Assembly: GCA_029706075.1 (NCBI GenBank)
Contig: JAINUG010000053.1
Span: forward strand, 124,001-188,000
Length of the DNA stretch: 64,000 nucleotides
Source of the DNA: Aldrovandia affinis
Lineage: Eukaryota; Chordata; Actinopteri; Notacanthiformes; Halosauridae
Direction: 5' to 3'
Part shown: positions 37,901 to 50,420 of the stretch, one piece after another
Layout: each line of letters begins with the position of its first letter
Position numbering within the stretch: the first letter of the stretch is position 1
The notes under the pieces: generated by a model
Told to the model about the DNA's origin: nothing
Seen by the model: the letters and a program-made list of their open reading frames with translations, nothing else
The model's database searches: none
Position numbers and translations under genes: made by a program

Positions 37901-38148
37901 CCCGGGCTCAGGATTAGGTCCTGCTCAGATGCTGCACGGCCAAACATCTGCAGCAGGAGCCGTCAGGCAGGTCTGAATATTCCAGAGACTGGAACACAGA
38001 ATGCCGTGTTTCAACGCACAGATAGCACACGGGCACGGCTTTTAAAGAAACGCTCGAGCCCCGCTCGAGCAACACCTGAATACCGCTCTTGGTCGTGAGC
38101 GAAAAATGAACCTGTGTGGGGTCCTTTGAGCGTGGCACTGCTGTACAT
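37901..38148 (+). repeat. Segment B of a nested duplication, first copy (248 bp)
   Basis: Pairs with 39073-39320 over its whole length, with no net length change. Shared blocks include 'caggattaggtcctgct', 'ggtctgaatattccagagac' and 'gaataccgctcttgg'. It carries two GCTCGAGC palindromes three bases apart near 38052-38070. No transposon ends or B box are seen. Confidence 0.85.
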
Positions 38149-38173
38149 GACCTGTCTGATTTATTTGAGTGAT

Positions 38174-38313
38174 TGACAGATAAATCTCATTGTGTCCAAT
38201 CCAGCCAAAAAAAACCATGAACGACAAAAGAAGAATTTGGCTGCAACCATCCATTGGGAAGTCACCAGATTGCTTTTAGCAATGTACAGTAACAACACGT
38301 TTGCTCCTACTCT
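38174..38313 (+). repeat. Segment A' of a nested duplication
   Basis: Second, more diverged copy of 37771-37898, offset by 403 bp. Unlike the first, it is not followed by B but by about 760 bp of unrelated sequence. Confidence 0.7.
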
Positions 38314-39072
38314 TGAGAGCAATGGAAACATTTTTCAGCCCTATTTGCACTTCAATCAGTTCAGGCACCAGTTATCCTCAGTGCACCTCTGCATGACACT
38401 TCTGCTGTTACCCAGAATTCCCCTGTCCTCTGCTGGGTCAGAACCACTCTGACAGGCTGGCAGCAGACAGAGAGACAGCAGTGCTGTTCTACCTCTTTAC
38501 AGAAACAGAAAGTCTTTTTCAAATTCTACCCCTATGCACCATTGTTATTGTACTGTGAGAACAGCTCTGTTAAAATGGTATAAGGACATTAGGGAAGAAA
38601 GTGGAGACCCTCAACTCCTGTACCTCCCCAAATACAGTGTCACATACAAGGCAGGTCCTGGCTTGAAAGAACCTCCTGCACATTTTTACCATCCACAAAA
38701 ATTATTTGTGATCTCTTTCACTAAAACAATTAATTTTATTTCAGCTTTCACTACAACATTTTATTTGATCTTAATTGAATTTCTTCAATGTAATGAAGTA
38801 CCTTTTTGCCGATCAAGTTTGGAACACACACGCAGGCTCGCACTCATGCATGCTCATAATCTGCGTTTAAGTGCCCCAGTATTCCACTCCCCTTTGCTTC
38901 CTGTCCATGCTTTGTGCTCCGGCATGTGGTCGACAAATTCATGGATCCAAAGCCACATACCGCACAGACTTAACCTCGCCTTCTGTGTGTGTGTGCGCAT
39001 GTGTGCGTGTTGGGTGCGCCTGTGTGTGTTCTGTTTCCTGAAACACATGCCCCTCCCCCCTGCTTGTTACGG
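38314..39072 (+). other. Sequence splitting A' from B'
   Basis: About 760 bp absent between A and B of the first copy. It has no terminal inverted repeats or target duplication that I can see. Near 38980-39030 it holds a short imperfect TG/GTGC run. It may be an insertion, or A-B may have been brought together by a deletion. Confidence 0.5.
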
Positions 39073-39320
39073 CCCAGGTTCAGGATTAGGTCCTGCTTGG
39101 ATGCCAAACAGCCAAACATCTGCAGCAGGGGCCGTCGGGCAGGTCTGAATATTCCAGAGACTGGAACACAGAACGCCATGTTTCAACGACCAGATAACAC
39201 ACGGTGACAGCTTTTAAAGAAACACTCGAGCCCCGGTGCCTCAGAACAGCTGAATACCGCTCTTGGCCGTGAGCGAAAAATGAAGCTGACGGTTCTTTGC
39301 GCGTGGCACTGCTGTACATT
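39073..39320 (+). repeat. Segment B' of a nested duplication, second copy (248 bp)
   Basis: Same length as 37901-38148 and highly similar; ends in 'gcgtggcactgctgtacatt' as the first copy does. One GCTCGAGC palindrome is altered here. Confidence 0.85.
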
Positions 39321-40139
39321 CATTCTCATGTAGCATCAGATGGACGAGGGGCTCAAGTCAATGCATGAGCACAGCTGTCAGCAAAGCAAACAGCGAATGA
39401 ATATAACTGGGATCACGAGATTGAAATATAAAGAAATGGACGATGCCCACAGAAACGCTGAAGTGCTGGCTGCGGCTTTGCACAGATTCATCTTTTTCCC
39501 TTTCGTCGGGTTATGGCACCGAAGCATCGAGCTTGGAAAATTGTATTAAGGAAAACGATATTTCAGGAGAGGAAAGGTTTCCAGAGAACGCCGGTCTCTA
39601 AATGAGCTGGGACCATGAATGGGGGGGGCAATGTCACTTGAAATGCAATTACGGAGTGCACTACTTCTGCTCGGAACATGATGGACAGTGGGGCTTTTGC
39701 AAGCCCATAATTGCTCTGCCTCATACACGTCGTCTGGTACACAAAAGAGCTAGTCACAATTTCACAGATGACCTCAGAAATTAAGTCAGGTGATTTCTGT
39801 TAGATATTTTCTTTCCACTGTAACGACTTCCCTTTTGTTCGCATGCAGTATGGCTACACAACAAAATCGTCTCGCATTAAACATAATAATTACAATATCT
39901 GGCATAAATTAAATAGAGAACTGTCTTTTCTCATAACGATAATAAAAACTATGTGAAGACATTGACCAAAGGACAATAAAAACCCACAGCTTCACAGCGG
40001 GAGAAAGGACAGCACGCACAAAGCTTCACCTAGCAGAGAAGCTCAAAGCCCAACACCAGAATCCATCGCTTCTCTCCTGTTTCTCTCTCTCACACACACA
40101 CACACATGCTCGCACACATACACTGCTCCATTGACAGGT
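39321..40139. other. Intron without recognised genes
   Basis: AT-rich, with a short CA run at 40092-40105. Nothing else recognised. Confidence 0.6.
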
Positions 40140-40157
40140 CAGTGGTGTCGCACTCAC

Positions 40158-40700
40158 CGAGCATGTTCAGAATTCCACAGAACAATGAAAGGGCGGCAGA
40201 GTGGGAGAGCTGGAGAGGTGCGGGCTGGAGAGGTGCGGTGCGGAGCCTTTTCTCACAGCTCCATTTTCCGCCTGCTGCCAGCCGCTCTGCTGCTGCTGCT
40301 ACGAGCCCAGGGGCGTGCACGGGCTCCTTCGCGCGCTCTCTCCTTTTCCGCTGCTTGCCTGGCCTTTTTTTAATTTTTTTTATTCTCCCCCCCACTCGAA
40401 AAGGCAGAGAGAGGCTGTCCTAGTTCCTCTCCTCTCCCTCCCTGTGTGCGCAGACTGCTCCGAGCTGGGAATCAGGCTCCCCTTTCCCTTTCTCCTTTTC
40501 TCTCTCTCTCTCACTCTCCCCCTCTCCTTGTTGTGGGCTGCGCTGCTGCGCACAGTGAAAGCAGGAGGAGAGAGCAGCCTGTGCTGGCCCTGCCCCCTTT
40601 GCCTTCCCTGGGAGTGTGTGGTCTTTGTGCTGCTGTCTCTGCAAGGGGCTGGCTCCCAGGCAGCTGCCACTGTGGCTACCGCTGTCGAGGGAGCGCTGTG
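40158..40700 (-). promoter_or_regulatory. Candidate alternative first exon/promoter of dab2ip (GC-rich)
   Basis: The block 40140-40975 is GC- and CpG-rich and contains CTG/GCA runs and pyrimidine tracts. On the minus strand it ends in the strong 5' splice site CATGCTCG/GTGAGTGC (last exon base 40158). Upstream of that donor lies leader-like sequence with short upstream ATGs and no recognisable protein. Spliced to the 12280-12433 exon it would be a non-coding leader. The 5' limit given is arbitrary because I see no TATA box or clear start site. The long open frames here (for example 197 codons at 40380-40973) are low-complexity and match nothing I know. The alternative is an unrelated regulatory CpG island. 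Confidence 0.4.
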
Positions 40701-40975
40701 AGTCACTGAAAAAGAAACCGACATGGACAGGTAGCCCTGAGGTGGTGCTGGGGCACCCGGGGTGGATGGGGAAAGGTGGGGGAGAGCGTAAGGGGGGAAG
40801 GGGAAACGACGGGTCGGTGTTTTGGGAAACGGGCTCTCGATGAATGCAGTGCAGCCACGATTACCCCTCTTAAGCTCAGACAATGTTCTCTCCGCACAAA
40901 TCCGTCCGAATGAATCCAAGCGCGCACACAGAGGGCGTTCGGTTTCCAGTGGCCGTTTATGGCCGTTACTCACGC

Positions 40976-42109
40976 AATCAGCGCGAGGAGCGCCATCCGC
41001 GCCGACCTCATTCAGATGCTTGGGGTATTAATCACACACCACTTACTTCCCCATTTGTGCGGGGAACAGCCGGCTGCTCAAAGGTAATCAAAACGAGAAG
41101 CCCACGACAAAGATGGGAAACGTCGAGTCAGGCTTTGAAGTCGATGCACAGGAACAACCTGAAAAATCACGAGAGGCGCCCATGGGATTCACTTCGGAGG
41201 CGAAGGTGAATGATACACGGCTCAGGAACGGGAAGGAGGATGCAGTCCCAGGTGGGAAAGTGAAATAAAAACGAGGCGTAGGATCAGGGCTGCAGCACGG
41301 CACGTGGGTATGCTTAAGGGTGCAAACAAATCATGCTACTGGCGGGCAGAGCTTCTCCCATTTCACCCCATTACATTCAATAAGGACCGACATTTTTGAG
41401 ATCTCTACATTAATCTGAAAGGCTTCTCCCCCCATAATTGGTTTGAGGCTCATTCAGATTTACTTCCACCCCAATTACCGCCGCCTTGTCGGGACAATAA
41501 CAGAGATGGGGGTAGGATGATGTGTGTGTGTGGGGGGGGGGTTGAAAGGGGGTAGGGTGTGGCATGACAGGACTTCAGCCTCTTCCTGCTTAACTGACCC
41601 AACTCAGATTGGCTGACCCTTACACAACACTACACACACACGTGCACGAATCTAACACAGTTTTTCATTTCCGTTTGAAGTTATAGTTTTTTTTATTGAA
41701 TTTTTGTTTAAACCCTAATCAGCCAAGCTCAATGCTATTTATCCTCTCAGTTTCACAGACGAATTATTTTGGCACAGATCTCTACTGACAAGAAAAATGT
41801 TTTGTGATTAAAAATGGATCCAGCTCATCCTCTGGCAAACACCTGGTTCAGCAGCTTCAGGAACATTCATCTTTTGGATTGCTTCAAGATTTGGGTAAAA
41901 AGCACCAAGGGGTACTTGGTGGGAAAACACGCGGAACAGCACTTGGTTGGACATACCGAGCATTCATAAATCAGCTTTGTGAGGGCCATAAACTCATGCG
42001 TGCGTGTGTGTTTAGCACACCCAACTAAAGCCATTGCATGGTGTTCATTTACAAATACATACTGGGCCTTTTCTGGGGTGCTTAGCATTCATTTCAAGCT
42101 CAAATTATA
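40976..42109. other. Intron between the GC block and the Tc1 element
   Basis: GC content falls along this stretch; a short TG/G-run lies at 41520-41542. No exon for the dab2ip long N-terminus was found here. Confidence 0.6.
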
Positions 42110-43140
42110 CAGTGCCTATAGAAAGTCATCATACCCTTTTGAAATAGACACTTTTTTTGTCTTACAGCCTGAAATAAAAGTACATAAAATCCATCTTTTT
42201 CCAGCTTTGTTTACACATTTTGCCTTACAACATTCAAGTGAAAAAAAGGGCACAATTTCTGAAAATTAATAAAAAATGAAAAACTAGAATAACAGGGTTG
42301 GAAAAGTGATCAGTCCCCTGATTTAATACTTTGTAGAGGCACCTTTTGCTTTAATAAAGCCATCAGTCTGTTTTGATATGTCTCTACCAGCTTTGCGCAC
42401 CTAGATTGGGCAATATTTGCCCATTCTTCCTTGCAGAACTGTTCCAGTTCAGTCAAATTCCGTGGTGAGCGGCGATGGACTGCACTCTTCAAGTCCATCC
42501 ACAGATGTTCTATCGGATTTAGGTCAGGGCTCTGACTAGGCCACTCAAGGACATTCACCTTCCTGTCCTTTAGCCACTGTGTTGTTTATTTGGCAGTGTG
42601 TTTTGGGTCGTTGTCGTGCTGGAAGGTGAACCACCTGCCCATCTTCAGCTGTCTAGCAGAGGGCCGCAGGTTTTCCTCAAGAATTTGGGTGTACTTGGCA
42701 GCATACATTTTCCCTTCATTCCTGACCAATTGCCCAGTCCCCGCTGAAGAGAAACACCCCCACAACATAATGCTGCCACCACCATGCTTCACTGTAGGTA
42801 TGGTGTTTTTTGTGAAATTGTGAAATAATCAAAACCACTACAACTGATGTCAGGTGGAGGCCAATTAGCTTGGTGTGTGATCTGGAAGGTGATTGGTTAT
42901 ACCTGAGCAAGTTTATAATGGTTATTCTAAGGGGACTGATCACTTTTCCAACCCTGTTATTCTAGTTTTTCATTTTTTATTAATTATCAGAAATTGTGCC
43001 CTTTTTTTCACTTGAATGTTGTAAGGCAAAATGTGTAAATAAAGCTGTAAAAAGATGGATTTTTATGTACTTTCATTTCAGGCTGTAAGACAAAAAAAGT
43101 GACTATTTCAAAAGGGTTTGATGACTTTCTATAGGCACTA
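42110..43140 (-). mobile_element. Tc1-type DNA transposon with long inverted repeats, internally deleted
   Basis: Near-identical terminal inverted repeats of about 210 bp (42110-42319 and 42930-43140; I count about eight differences) begin CAGTGCCTATAGAAAGTCAT and are flanked by TA on both sides, the usual Tc1/mariner target duplication. The middle, read on the minus strand, holds only the C-terminal part of a transposase. Low divergence between the repeats suggests insertion not very long ago. With the DNA-binding domain gone the copy cannot be autonomous, though the ends could still be mobilised by another element. Confidence 0.95.
42310..42810 (-). pseudogene. Tc1 transposase remnant (C-terminal half)
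   Basis: Minus-strand frame with Tc1 landmarks: [20 protein letters not shown], then [10 protein letters not shown] holding the second catalytic Asp of the DDE/D triad, then SPDLNPIEHLW holding the third (Glu). The frame is broken by one in-frame TAA at 42586-42588, just after HTAK, and otherwise stays open to a stop at 42310 at the edge of the inverted repeat. The two helix-turn-helix domains and the first catalytic Asp, expected upstream in a protein of roughly 340 residues, are missing; only about 120 bp separate the remnant from the right-hand repeat. Confidence 0.93.
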
Positions 43141-46100
43141 TATATACATGTTAAATGTATTTGTACGGCAAATGACTGATAATTTTTCAGAGATTTTTCA
43201 ACAAAACCCACACAGGGAAATAACAGAATAAAATGTTAATTTATTTACATTCTTTATTAATATTATATAAAAATAAATAATATTTCTATTATTATTATTT
43301 TTTTATTATTATTATTAATCTTTAATAAGCAAAGCTTTGGAAAAGCTGTGAAGGGTTTATGGTCGGGAGTCACTGGATGTGGTAGAGAATACACTCGTGA
43401 TATCTCAGGGTTTTACAGAAAGCATTTACTTTAATGAGAGAACAGAGTGCAAACCCCCCTAAAATCCATCCTGCAGCAATTTCACAAATGGCTTTGACAA
43501 AGGCGAATTAAAGTTTAATATTTGAGATCAATTTCTTTAGAGTAACAAAAATAACACTGACTTGTACAATTATTGATGTTGGGGAAAAAAAGACCTTCAA
43601 GATTGAACTAAGAGTGCTCGAGAGTAACTAAGAACAAAGAGAAAACTTGAGAATAAAGCCTGTTGTTTCAGCAAATGAATCCAATCAGTGAGGCACAGAT
43701 GTTCCTCACTGATTATTTTATATTGAGGTTTGACAATCTTTAGAAGTTTGTGCAGTCACAAGGTTTGCCCATCCAGCCCAGTGCTTTACAAATGCCACTG
43801 AGACCTTGGGAAACGGGGAAAACACTCAGAACCACTTGACTACATGGCGATGGGACGCATTCCTGATGTCCACAACAGTTCTTATCTATTCCTTTCATTC
43901 AACAATGTAACACTAATGTCCACCGCATTCAAACTCTTGCCTTCAGATCCAAAACAGCAATGATTGTGTCTGCAGTCAGGGACACAGATTTTTTTTTCAA
44001 CCAAAAGATGCTTTTACGATGAAGCGAGGAGAATAATCCGGCCGGGTGTTATCTGCATTTAATAAAGGAATTTAAGACGAACATGTGATTAGGAGCTCCG
44101 TTAAACCAAGCCCCAAAGCATCTTTAAACTCTCATTCACACAACTTTTTTAAAAATACTTCATTGTCAGTGGTACAGACTGTAGCTATGGAAGTCCTTCC
44201 TTGGTTTCACGTTATCTGGGACTTTCCATCACAGCCCAGGTGAATCCGTACGCCGCATTTCACACGGTTCCCTTGCGGCAAGACAGCCCGTCCATCATGG
44301 CTGAGAACATTTTCTCAAACCTGAACAGGGGTAGCTATGGGGGATGAACTCTTGGGGGAATGCGGGGCTCTGTGACGGGAGGCTGTCAGTTCCCCTGCCC
44401 CGTGATCTCTTTCCCATCTCTAACCTCAGGCACAATCAGGAGCAGTAAGCAAAAAGAGCAATTAACTGCCATCCAGCTCGACGTGCAGTCTAAAGGGCAT
44501 GACTGTCTATCATCCTGAGAGAGAGGGGGAATTTATGTATTTTTCCCCTGACCCAGTTTTAATGTTTTACTGCATTATAAATTAGATCCATTGTTAAGTG
44601 GTTTCAAAATCTACTTGTGGCGTACGGGGATGTAAATGCTGAAAAAACCCCCAGAGAGGCTGGTTTAAAAAGATAAGCTAAACTTTGCAGTGGTATAAGA
44701 GGCATGGTGATAGTATCTTGAATAAGGAAACAGGCCATTATTTAAGTGTGGAGAGGGAAGGTTAGGGTTTGTCAGCAGAATTAGAGATTGTGTGTTCCGA
44801 AGAGATGCCTGTGATACGCCTCCCTCTATCAGATGATAGAATACAGAGACTGGGACCTGGAGCATAGACCAATCAGAAGGTGTGTTCTGAGGAGCTTACT
44901 CTGATTCACCACACTGGAGGTCAATTACATCTTAGAGCCTCCCTGTATCAGATCCCATTGGATCAAACCATTTTGAGAGGAAGGGGTCGGAGCAGACAGT
45001 GAAAAAGGGCCTAGTTTCAACAGGGGCTCCTAGTCAGGACTCTACTTTGGGGCATTTGTTCCCTAGCGAAGACTGTCGACTGAGACTGGTTGGTTGAGAC
45101 GTCAGACAGTTTCTACAGTGTGCCTAGCCTTGCCGTCTAAAAACACGCCCGAGATAATGAATTGAGATAATGTATGCACAAAAGCCGAGTGATTAAGAGA
45201 AAAGGATTGTTTCATCTGCTCAGTCAGCAAGCAGTAGGAGTTTCCCTTCAGCTAAGGGTCAAGCATCACTCCTCCCTCCACTTGTCTCAGTTAAGTGCAT
45301 GCATGTCACCATATTAGGACCAAGCTGGCTGAATGATGCAGGGCTGAAAATGGCAGGTAAACAAGGCCCAGCTTCCCTTTGCATGGGGAGACAGTCACCC
45401 AATGTGTGTTCTACTGCAAGCAAAGAGTAATCCTCACACTGTACAACCCAGGATATGGAAAGTCTGCTAAACAAATAATGTGTTTAAACAATTAAACAAT
45501 TAACAATTAACGTGAAGTAACAAAAGCAGTTATTTAAAGACAATACTGCAGCAAGGTGTTCACTAATGATCTGCCATAACTTCCATTTTAGGATTGTGCA
45601 CTCACATTTACTACTCAATTAAGAGTCATTCAAGTGAGCAGTGACCATGGACCTTTACCCTTTGGGTTAAAAATAAACCCTATTTACCTCATCTGCAGAG
45701 GGGCCCCTGTTCAGTTGCTCATACAATATGACTTGCGTGCCAGATGGGTCAACATTAGAGCACTAATATGAGCAAGCAGACATGACGAACAGCCCCTGCC
45801 TCGGCCTCTCCGCCAAGACCCAGAGCAATCACTTCCTGACAGCGCTGAGAGACGGCGTGATGTCTCGTGTCAATCAACAGGAGGTTGTTTTCATTGGAGC
45901 TGCTCCGAGATTGCTTAATATAGGGTGTGCGTCGTTGGACTTGTGTGTGCCCAATAAAGAGAAGAAATGGTAGCACAGAGCATTCTCTGCCTCTTTTCTC
46001 TCCCCGGCTGTACACAGCAATCCAATTGCTGCTGAAAAAAGTGGAAGGGAAGATTGGAATGGTGGGGAAATGTATTTCAGGGAAATGCCCGGCTTTCAGT

Positions 46101-46238
46101 TTGAAGGCTTTTTTGTCACAAGGAATGCAGGGTTATGGGATTGCGGTCTGTGTTAGCTAACCTTAATTCACCTTGGGAAATGAAAACAAGTCCCCACCTA
46201 CAAAGTACGCCTCCTGTTGACTAACGCACGGGAGAGAA

Positions 46239-46261
46239 AGCGTGAGAGAGAGAGAGAGAGC
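46239..46261 (+). repeat. Short GA repeat
   Basis: A perfect (GA)n run of about 20 bp next to a gtgagagag lead-in. Confidence 0.9.
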
Positions 46262-49200
46262 AAACAAGAACATGTTATTAATAGGTTGTCTCGCAATGGT
46301 TGCTTTGTAATATTCTGAGTCAGGCTTGAGAAATATGGTGTGCGTTTAACAGCACGTATGGGCTTGATTCCGACTTGATGCTTGTGTTGTAACGTAAATG
46401 CTTCTGGAGAGGAACCAAGTCCAGAGACGCCCTTGGAGAAAGAGAGGCAGGCACGCTGCAGATTGCCAGGCAGAGGGGAGATAAGGTGCCGGATGTACGG
46501 CGATTTCCGATCGCAGTTGCCACCGTGCGGGCGTGGGGTCTGCCTCATTCCCCTCTGGCTCAATGCATTTCCACATGAATAATGAGGTAAACAGCAGAGG
46601 CGTTCCATCAGAGACTTCTGACCAATCATTGCAGACAAATGCTTAAATGGCAGCTGCTACAGCCTACTGTATTTGAGCAACTTGATATGTAGGAAGTCAG
46701 GAAAAGGCCAGTATGGAAGACTGTGTCAGATTGGAGCCTCTTTGCATCAGAGACGAGGAACGAGAAAATTCAAGGAGGTGGAGGAAACCATTATTTCCTT
46801 CTTGCCAGGTACATTAATACTGTGTAATCCTAGCAAAGGATATGTGTGACTGTTGGCAGTGACACTCAAGATAAGTGGACAGAATATATCTGCAGCACTG
46901 CTACTGAAATAATCCCAGCAGGGTTACGCAAAACTGTGTAAAACAACAAAAGGGAATGTAAATTAAACTGATTACCTGCGTTGGATTAAACTGAATAGGA
47001 CACTATATGTGATGCGTACATGTACATGTGTGTGTGTGTGGGGGGTGGTATGTAGTCAGGTTGATTAACTGCTAGAGTAACTGGAATAAGGCTTACATTA
47101 CTTATGGAACTATACACTTTGGAAGATTCTATTATTGTCCCTCAGCCGAGTGTGCATTCACACTGTAAGCATGAGAGAGGGATCGCCACGCTTCGATGAG
47201 CACAGGCTCTGTTCACGCTGGGTAAGAGCTCCCTTTGATACCTAGCTTTCATTTCCTTTTATTAATCTCCTAGCGCTTGGAATCATACAGACAAAAACTA
47301 ATGCCAAATTTGACCAGATCACCAACAGCACAGTAATGGCACATCATGCCACCTCATTAGAGTTTCGGCAAACAAGCTCTACACATACACGCTTGACAAG
47401 ACGACGGAGGCCTGCACCGTAATCCCATCACCGATTTACCATCCCCCGTGTCCTCAATGTATTGTGATTATACAGACGCAGCAGTGCTTCCTCAAAATGT
47501 CCTTAGCAAAGGCACTTCACCAGGAAAAGAAAAGCTCACCCCAGCCTACCTGAGCTATATCCATGCTAGAAGGTGCACCTTTAGCAATGAAAGCCTGAGA
47601 GCTCAAAACCTGCGTGAAACCATGAAAAACATAAAGGCTAATTTACCATGCCAAACAAAACTGCATCCTATTTTACTGTTGCTGTCAAACATTCCACATT
47701 CTTAAAAAAACAGAAAAAAAAATAATAATAGACGAATTAGCCTACACAAGGTTCACAAGGATGGCATTCACAAGCACGACTGTGACATACTTACAGCCAT
47801 TCTTAATGGTTTACAACATGCAATTTTTCAATAACAAAAGCCACTGTAGTGTAGTGGTCCTTTAACAAGTAACACAACATTGCAATGTTTCCAGTGTGCA
47901 TTTTAATTAAGCTAATACATCTTCATAGAGCCATACAGTCACGATGAGGGAAAAGAGGAAACCTTTCAGGGCCTGTATTCAGGAACATGGCTGTTCAGTC
48001 AGCATGTTAGAGGAAATTTGCTCAGGGATTTGAGTACATGGCCATAATTAAGAGGAGGCCCCTTCAACACTGGTTTTGACATAATGAACATACCAACAGA
48101 GTGTGCCAGTTCCACTTCACTGGTGTAGAAAAGAGTAGGCCCGTGTCTTTAAAATGAAAGGCTTGAACAAATAAAACAATTAATGAACGGCAATGAAGAA
48201 AACCAATTGTTGCTCGCTGACTTGACGATTCATACTTCAGCCTTGAATAGCTTTTGAATCAGCGACTTAATGTGGTCAAAGGGAGGGTCCCAACCAATCT
48301 CGCACACAGCGTTCCGTGGGAAAATCCTAGGTCCTGCTGCCAGGCCCCCGGACACAACCCTACCGCATCACAAAGCCTTTGACAGGCGTTGTGCTGAATA
48401 TTACACACCGAGAGCACGGACGAGATGGTGCATAGATGAAAACAGATATCACGACATTAATGTCTCTTATCAAATAAAATATTGAATGAGGAAGCCATGA
48501 CAAAACTGTCCTGATAGTATTGTTTCTATGACAACGCCATCCTTCCACGAGGGAACAAAGAGCCTGGTTCACCTGGTAACTGAGAATTTGCTTGAGTGCT
48601 GAGCGATTTTCAGACTATTGACCCGAACAAGAGTGCTCTGCTTCTTGAGGCAAAATATTGCACTTCAAAATCATTCTGACTTCTATAATGGAACAGCAGG
48701 AAGAGGCATTTGAGATCCTTAGCATTTCAAACCATCCTGGATGAATTCGTATTACCACCAGTGCACTGGGGAACAGAAGTGTGGGAAAACATGTTTTGTT
48801 ATGATAAACGGATGAGGACTGGAAGAGTGTAATTATATTTTCCTTTTGCTGTAAGGGTTGGTAATTGACCTGATTGGTCCCTTTTCACAGCTGCGTGAGT
48901 GATGTGATAATCTATAATTATAAGAGAGATAATGAAACCATTACAAGGGATGGTGTCCAGTAAGCCAAATGTGGAAACTTTAGGTTTTTGTGTGTAATAT
49001 GGGGCATTGTGGGTAAATGTCCTGTAATGAGTTAAAGATTAGTTACATTGACAGGAGGCTGCTCAGTAAGATGGATTCAATGGCGGCTCTCCTGCAAACA
49101 TCCACAAAACCAGTGTGTGAATCTTGCACCAGCCCATGTTGACTTGACTTAAACTAAAGTGTCCACGATCATTCTTAGACTTAATAAATAGACTTAATAA

Positions 49201-50099
49201 ACATGCTATATTTCTGATGTATATGGGCACCCATTTTTCTTTCTCGATATCCCATCTGAAGCACCTCCTCCTACTTCTTCACATATATACATGGACAGTT
49301 TATTTAGAGGTGTAGAAAATATTAATGCAATGTTTCATGAAAATATTAATGCAATTGAACAAGGCGGACATCTGATCAAATCTGATTCATGAGTCTTTGT
49401 CAAAATAATGTTTATTTCAGCAAAGCACAAAGAGCTCTGTTATAGTATGCAAATAAAGATAATGCTGAAAGATATTTGTATGTTGTTGTACCATGCAGTA
49501 CATATCTGTGTGTCAGTGCTGTAATGTAGTCATGGCATGCCAGTTGATCTCTGAAATCCAGTAAACAATATTCAAGTTCACACAATTTACTTAACAATTA
49601 GACCAACAAAACCATGCTTCATAAGTTTGGAGAACAACAACCTTTTGAACTTTTATCAAGGGCATTCACACATTGTACATTCCATGCATATAAATCAGAT
49701 CTCACTGTGGTACAGGTGAAACTACAGCAGATACCTTTTCCCACATGGGGAGTTATGGACATATTGAACACGAAGCCAGGAACGGTAAGGAATAGGCCTA
49801 AGCTCTTGTTTTAAAAGAATAATCCCAAAGTAACAAGATAAGCATTTCCTGTCGATCGGTGGAATTCACAGTGGTAAGCAGTAGCTTATCCATTCCGTGG
49901 CCAGATCACATCATCAGTACGAGTATTGTTGCACTGAAGCTTTCTGGTCAGTCAGACACACAACCTGCAACATGCGGAAATAAACCTCCAGACAGTTTCT
50001 CTGTCATCAGACTTAATAGCATCATTCAATGTTACCATAGGCTCACAAATGAGTTCCTTCAAAACTGAAATTTGGCTTACAGTGCAGAGGCAGAAATTC

Positions 50100-50420
50100 A
50101 TCACGCAGAGCAATTTTCATAAAGTCATTCATTATGATTCTAATGGGCGCCCACAAAGTGTTCCAATCTCTTCAATAATTAGGAAATAAAATGGAGCCTT
50201 AGTGCACACATCCCATCTGGTGAGCGTGTGGGAATTTATGCTTGGTGATGTCGTGACTGGCTTTTTTCACAGGTGTTCCTCCAAAACAGCTGGATGGAGA
50301 ATCGGATTCGCTGCAGATTTTGGATAACAAACACGCCTCCTCTGTGATCTAATTAATCAATAAAATGTTTAATGCGCTCCGCCATTTTATTAGCATGTAA
50401 AACGTGTGAATGACACCTGA
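50100..50420. promoter_or_regulatory. Candidate conserved non-coding element
   Basis: Repeat-free, balanced-composition sequence rich in ATTA/TAAT sites (caataattagg, gtgatctaattaatcaat, ttttattagcat). No coding frame fits. Inference from texture only. Confidence 0.22.

Noticed and set aside
40380-40973. 197-codon minus-strand frame as dab2ip N-terminus
   Set aside because: No resemblance to the known N-terminal segment of DAB2IP (basic Arg-Leu-Lys-Gly-Ser-Ile-Lys type) and not in frame with the next exon.
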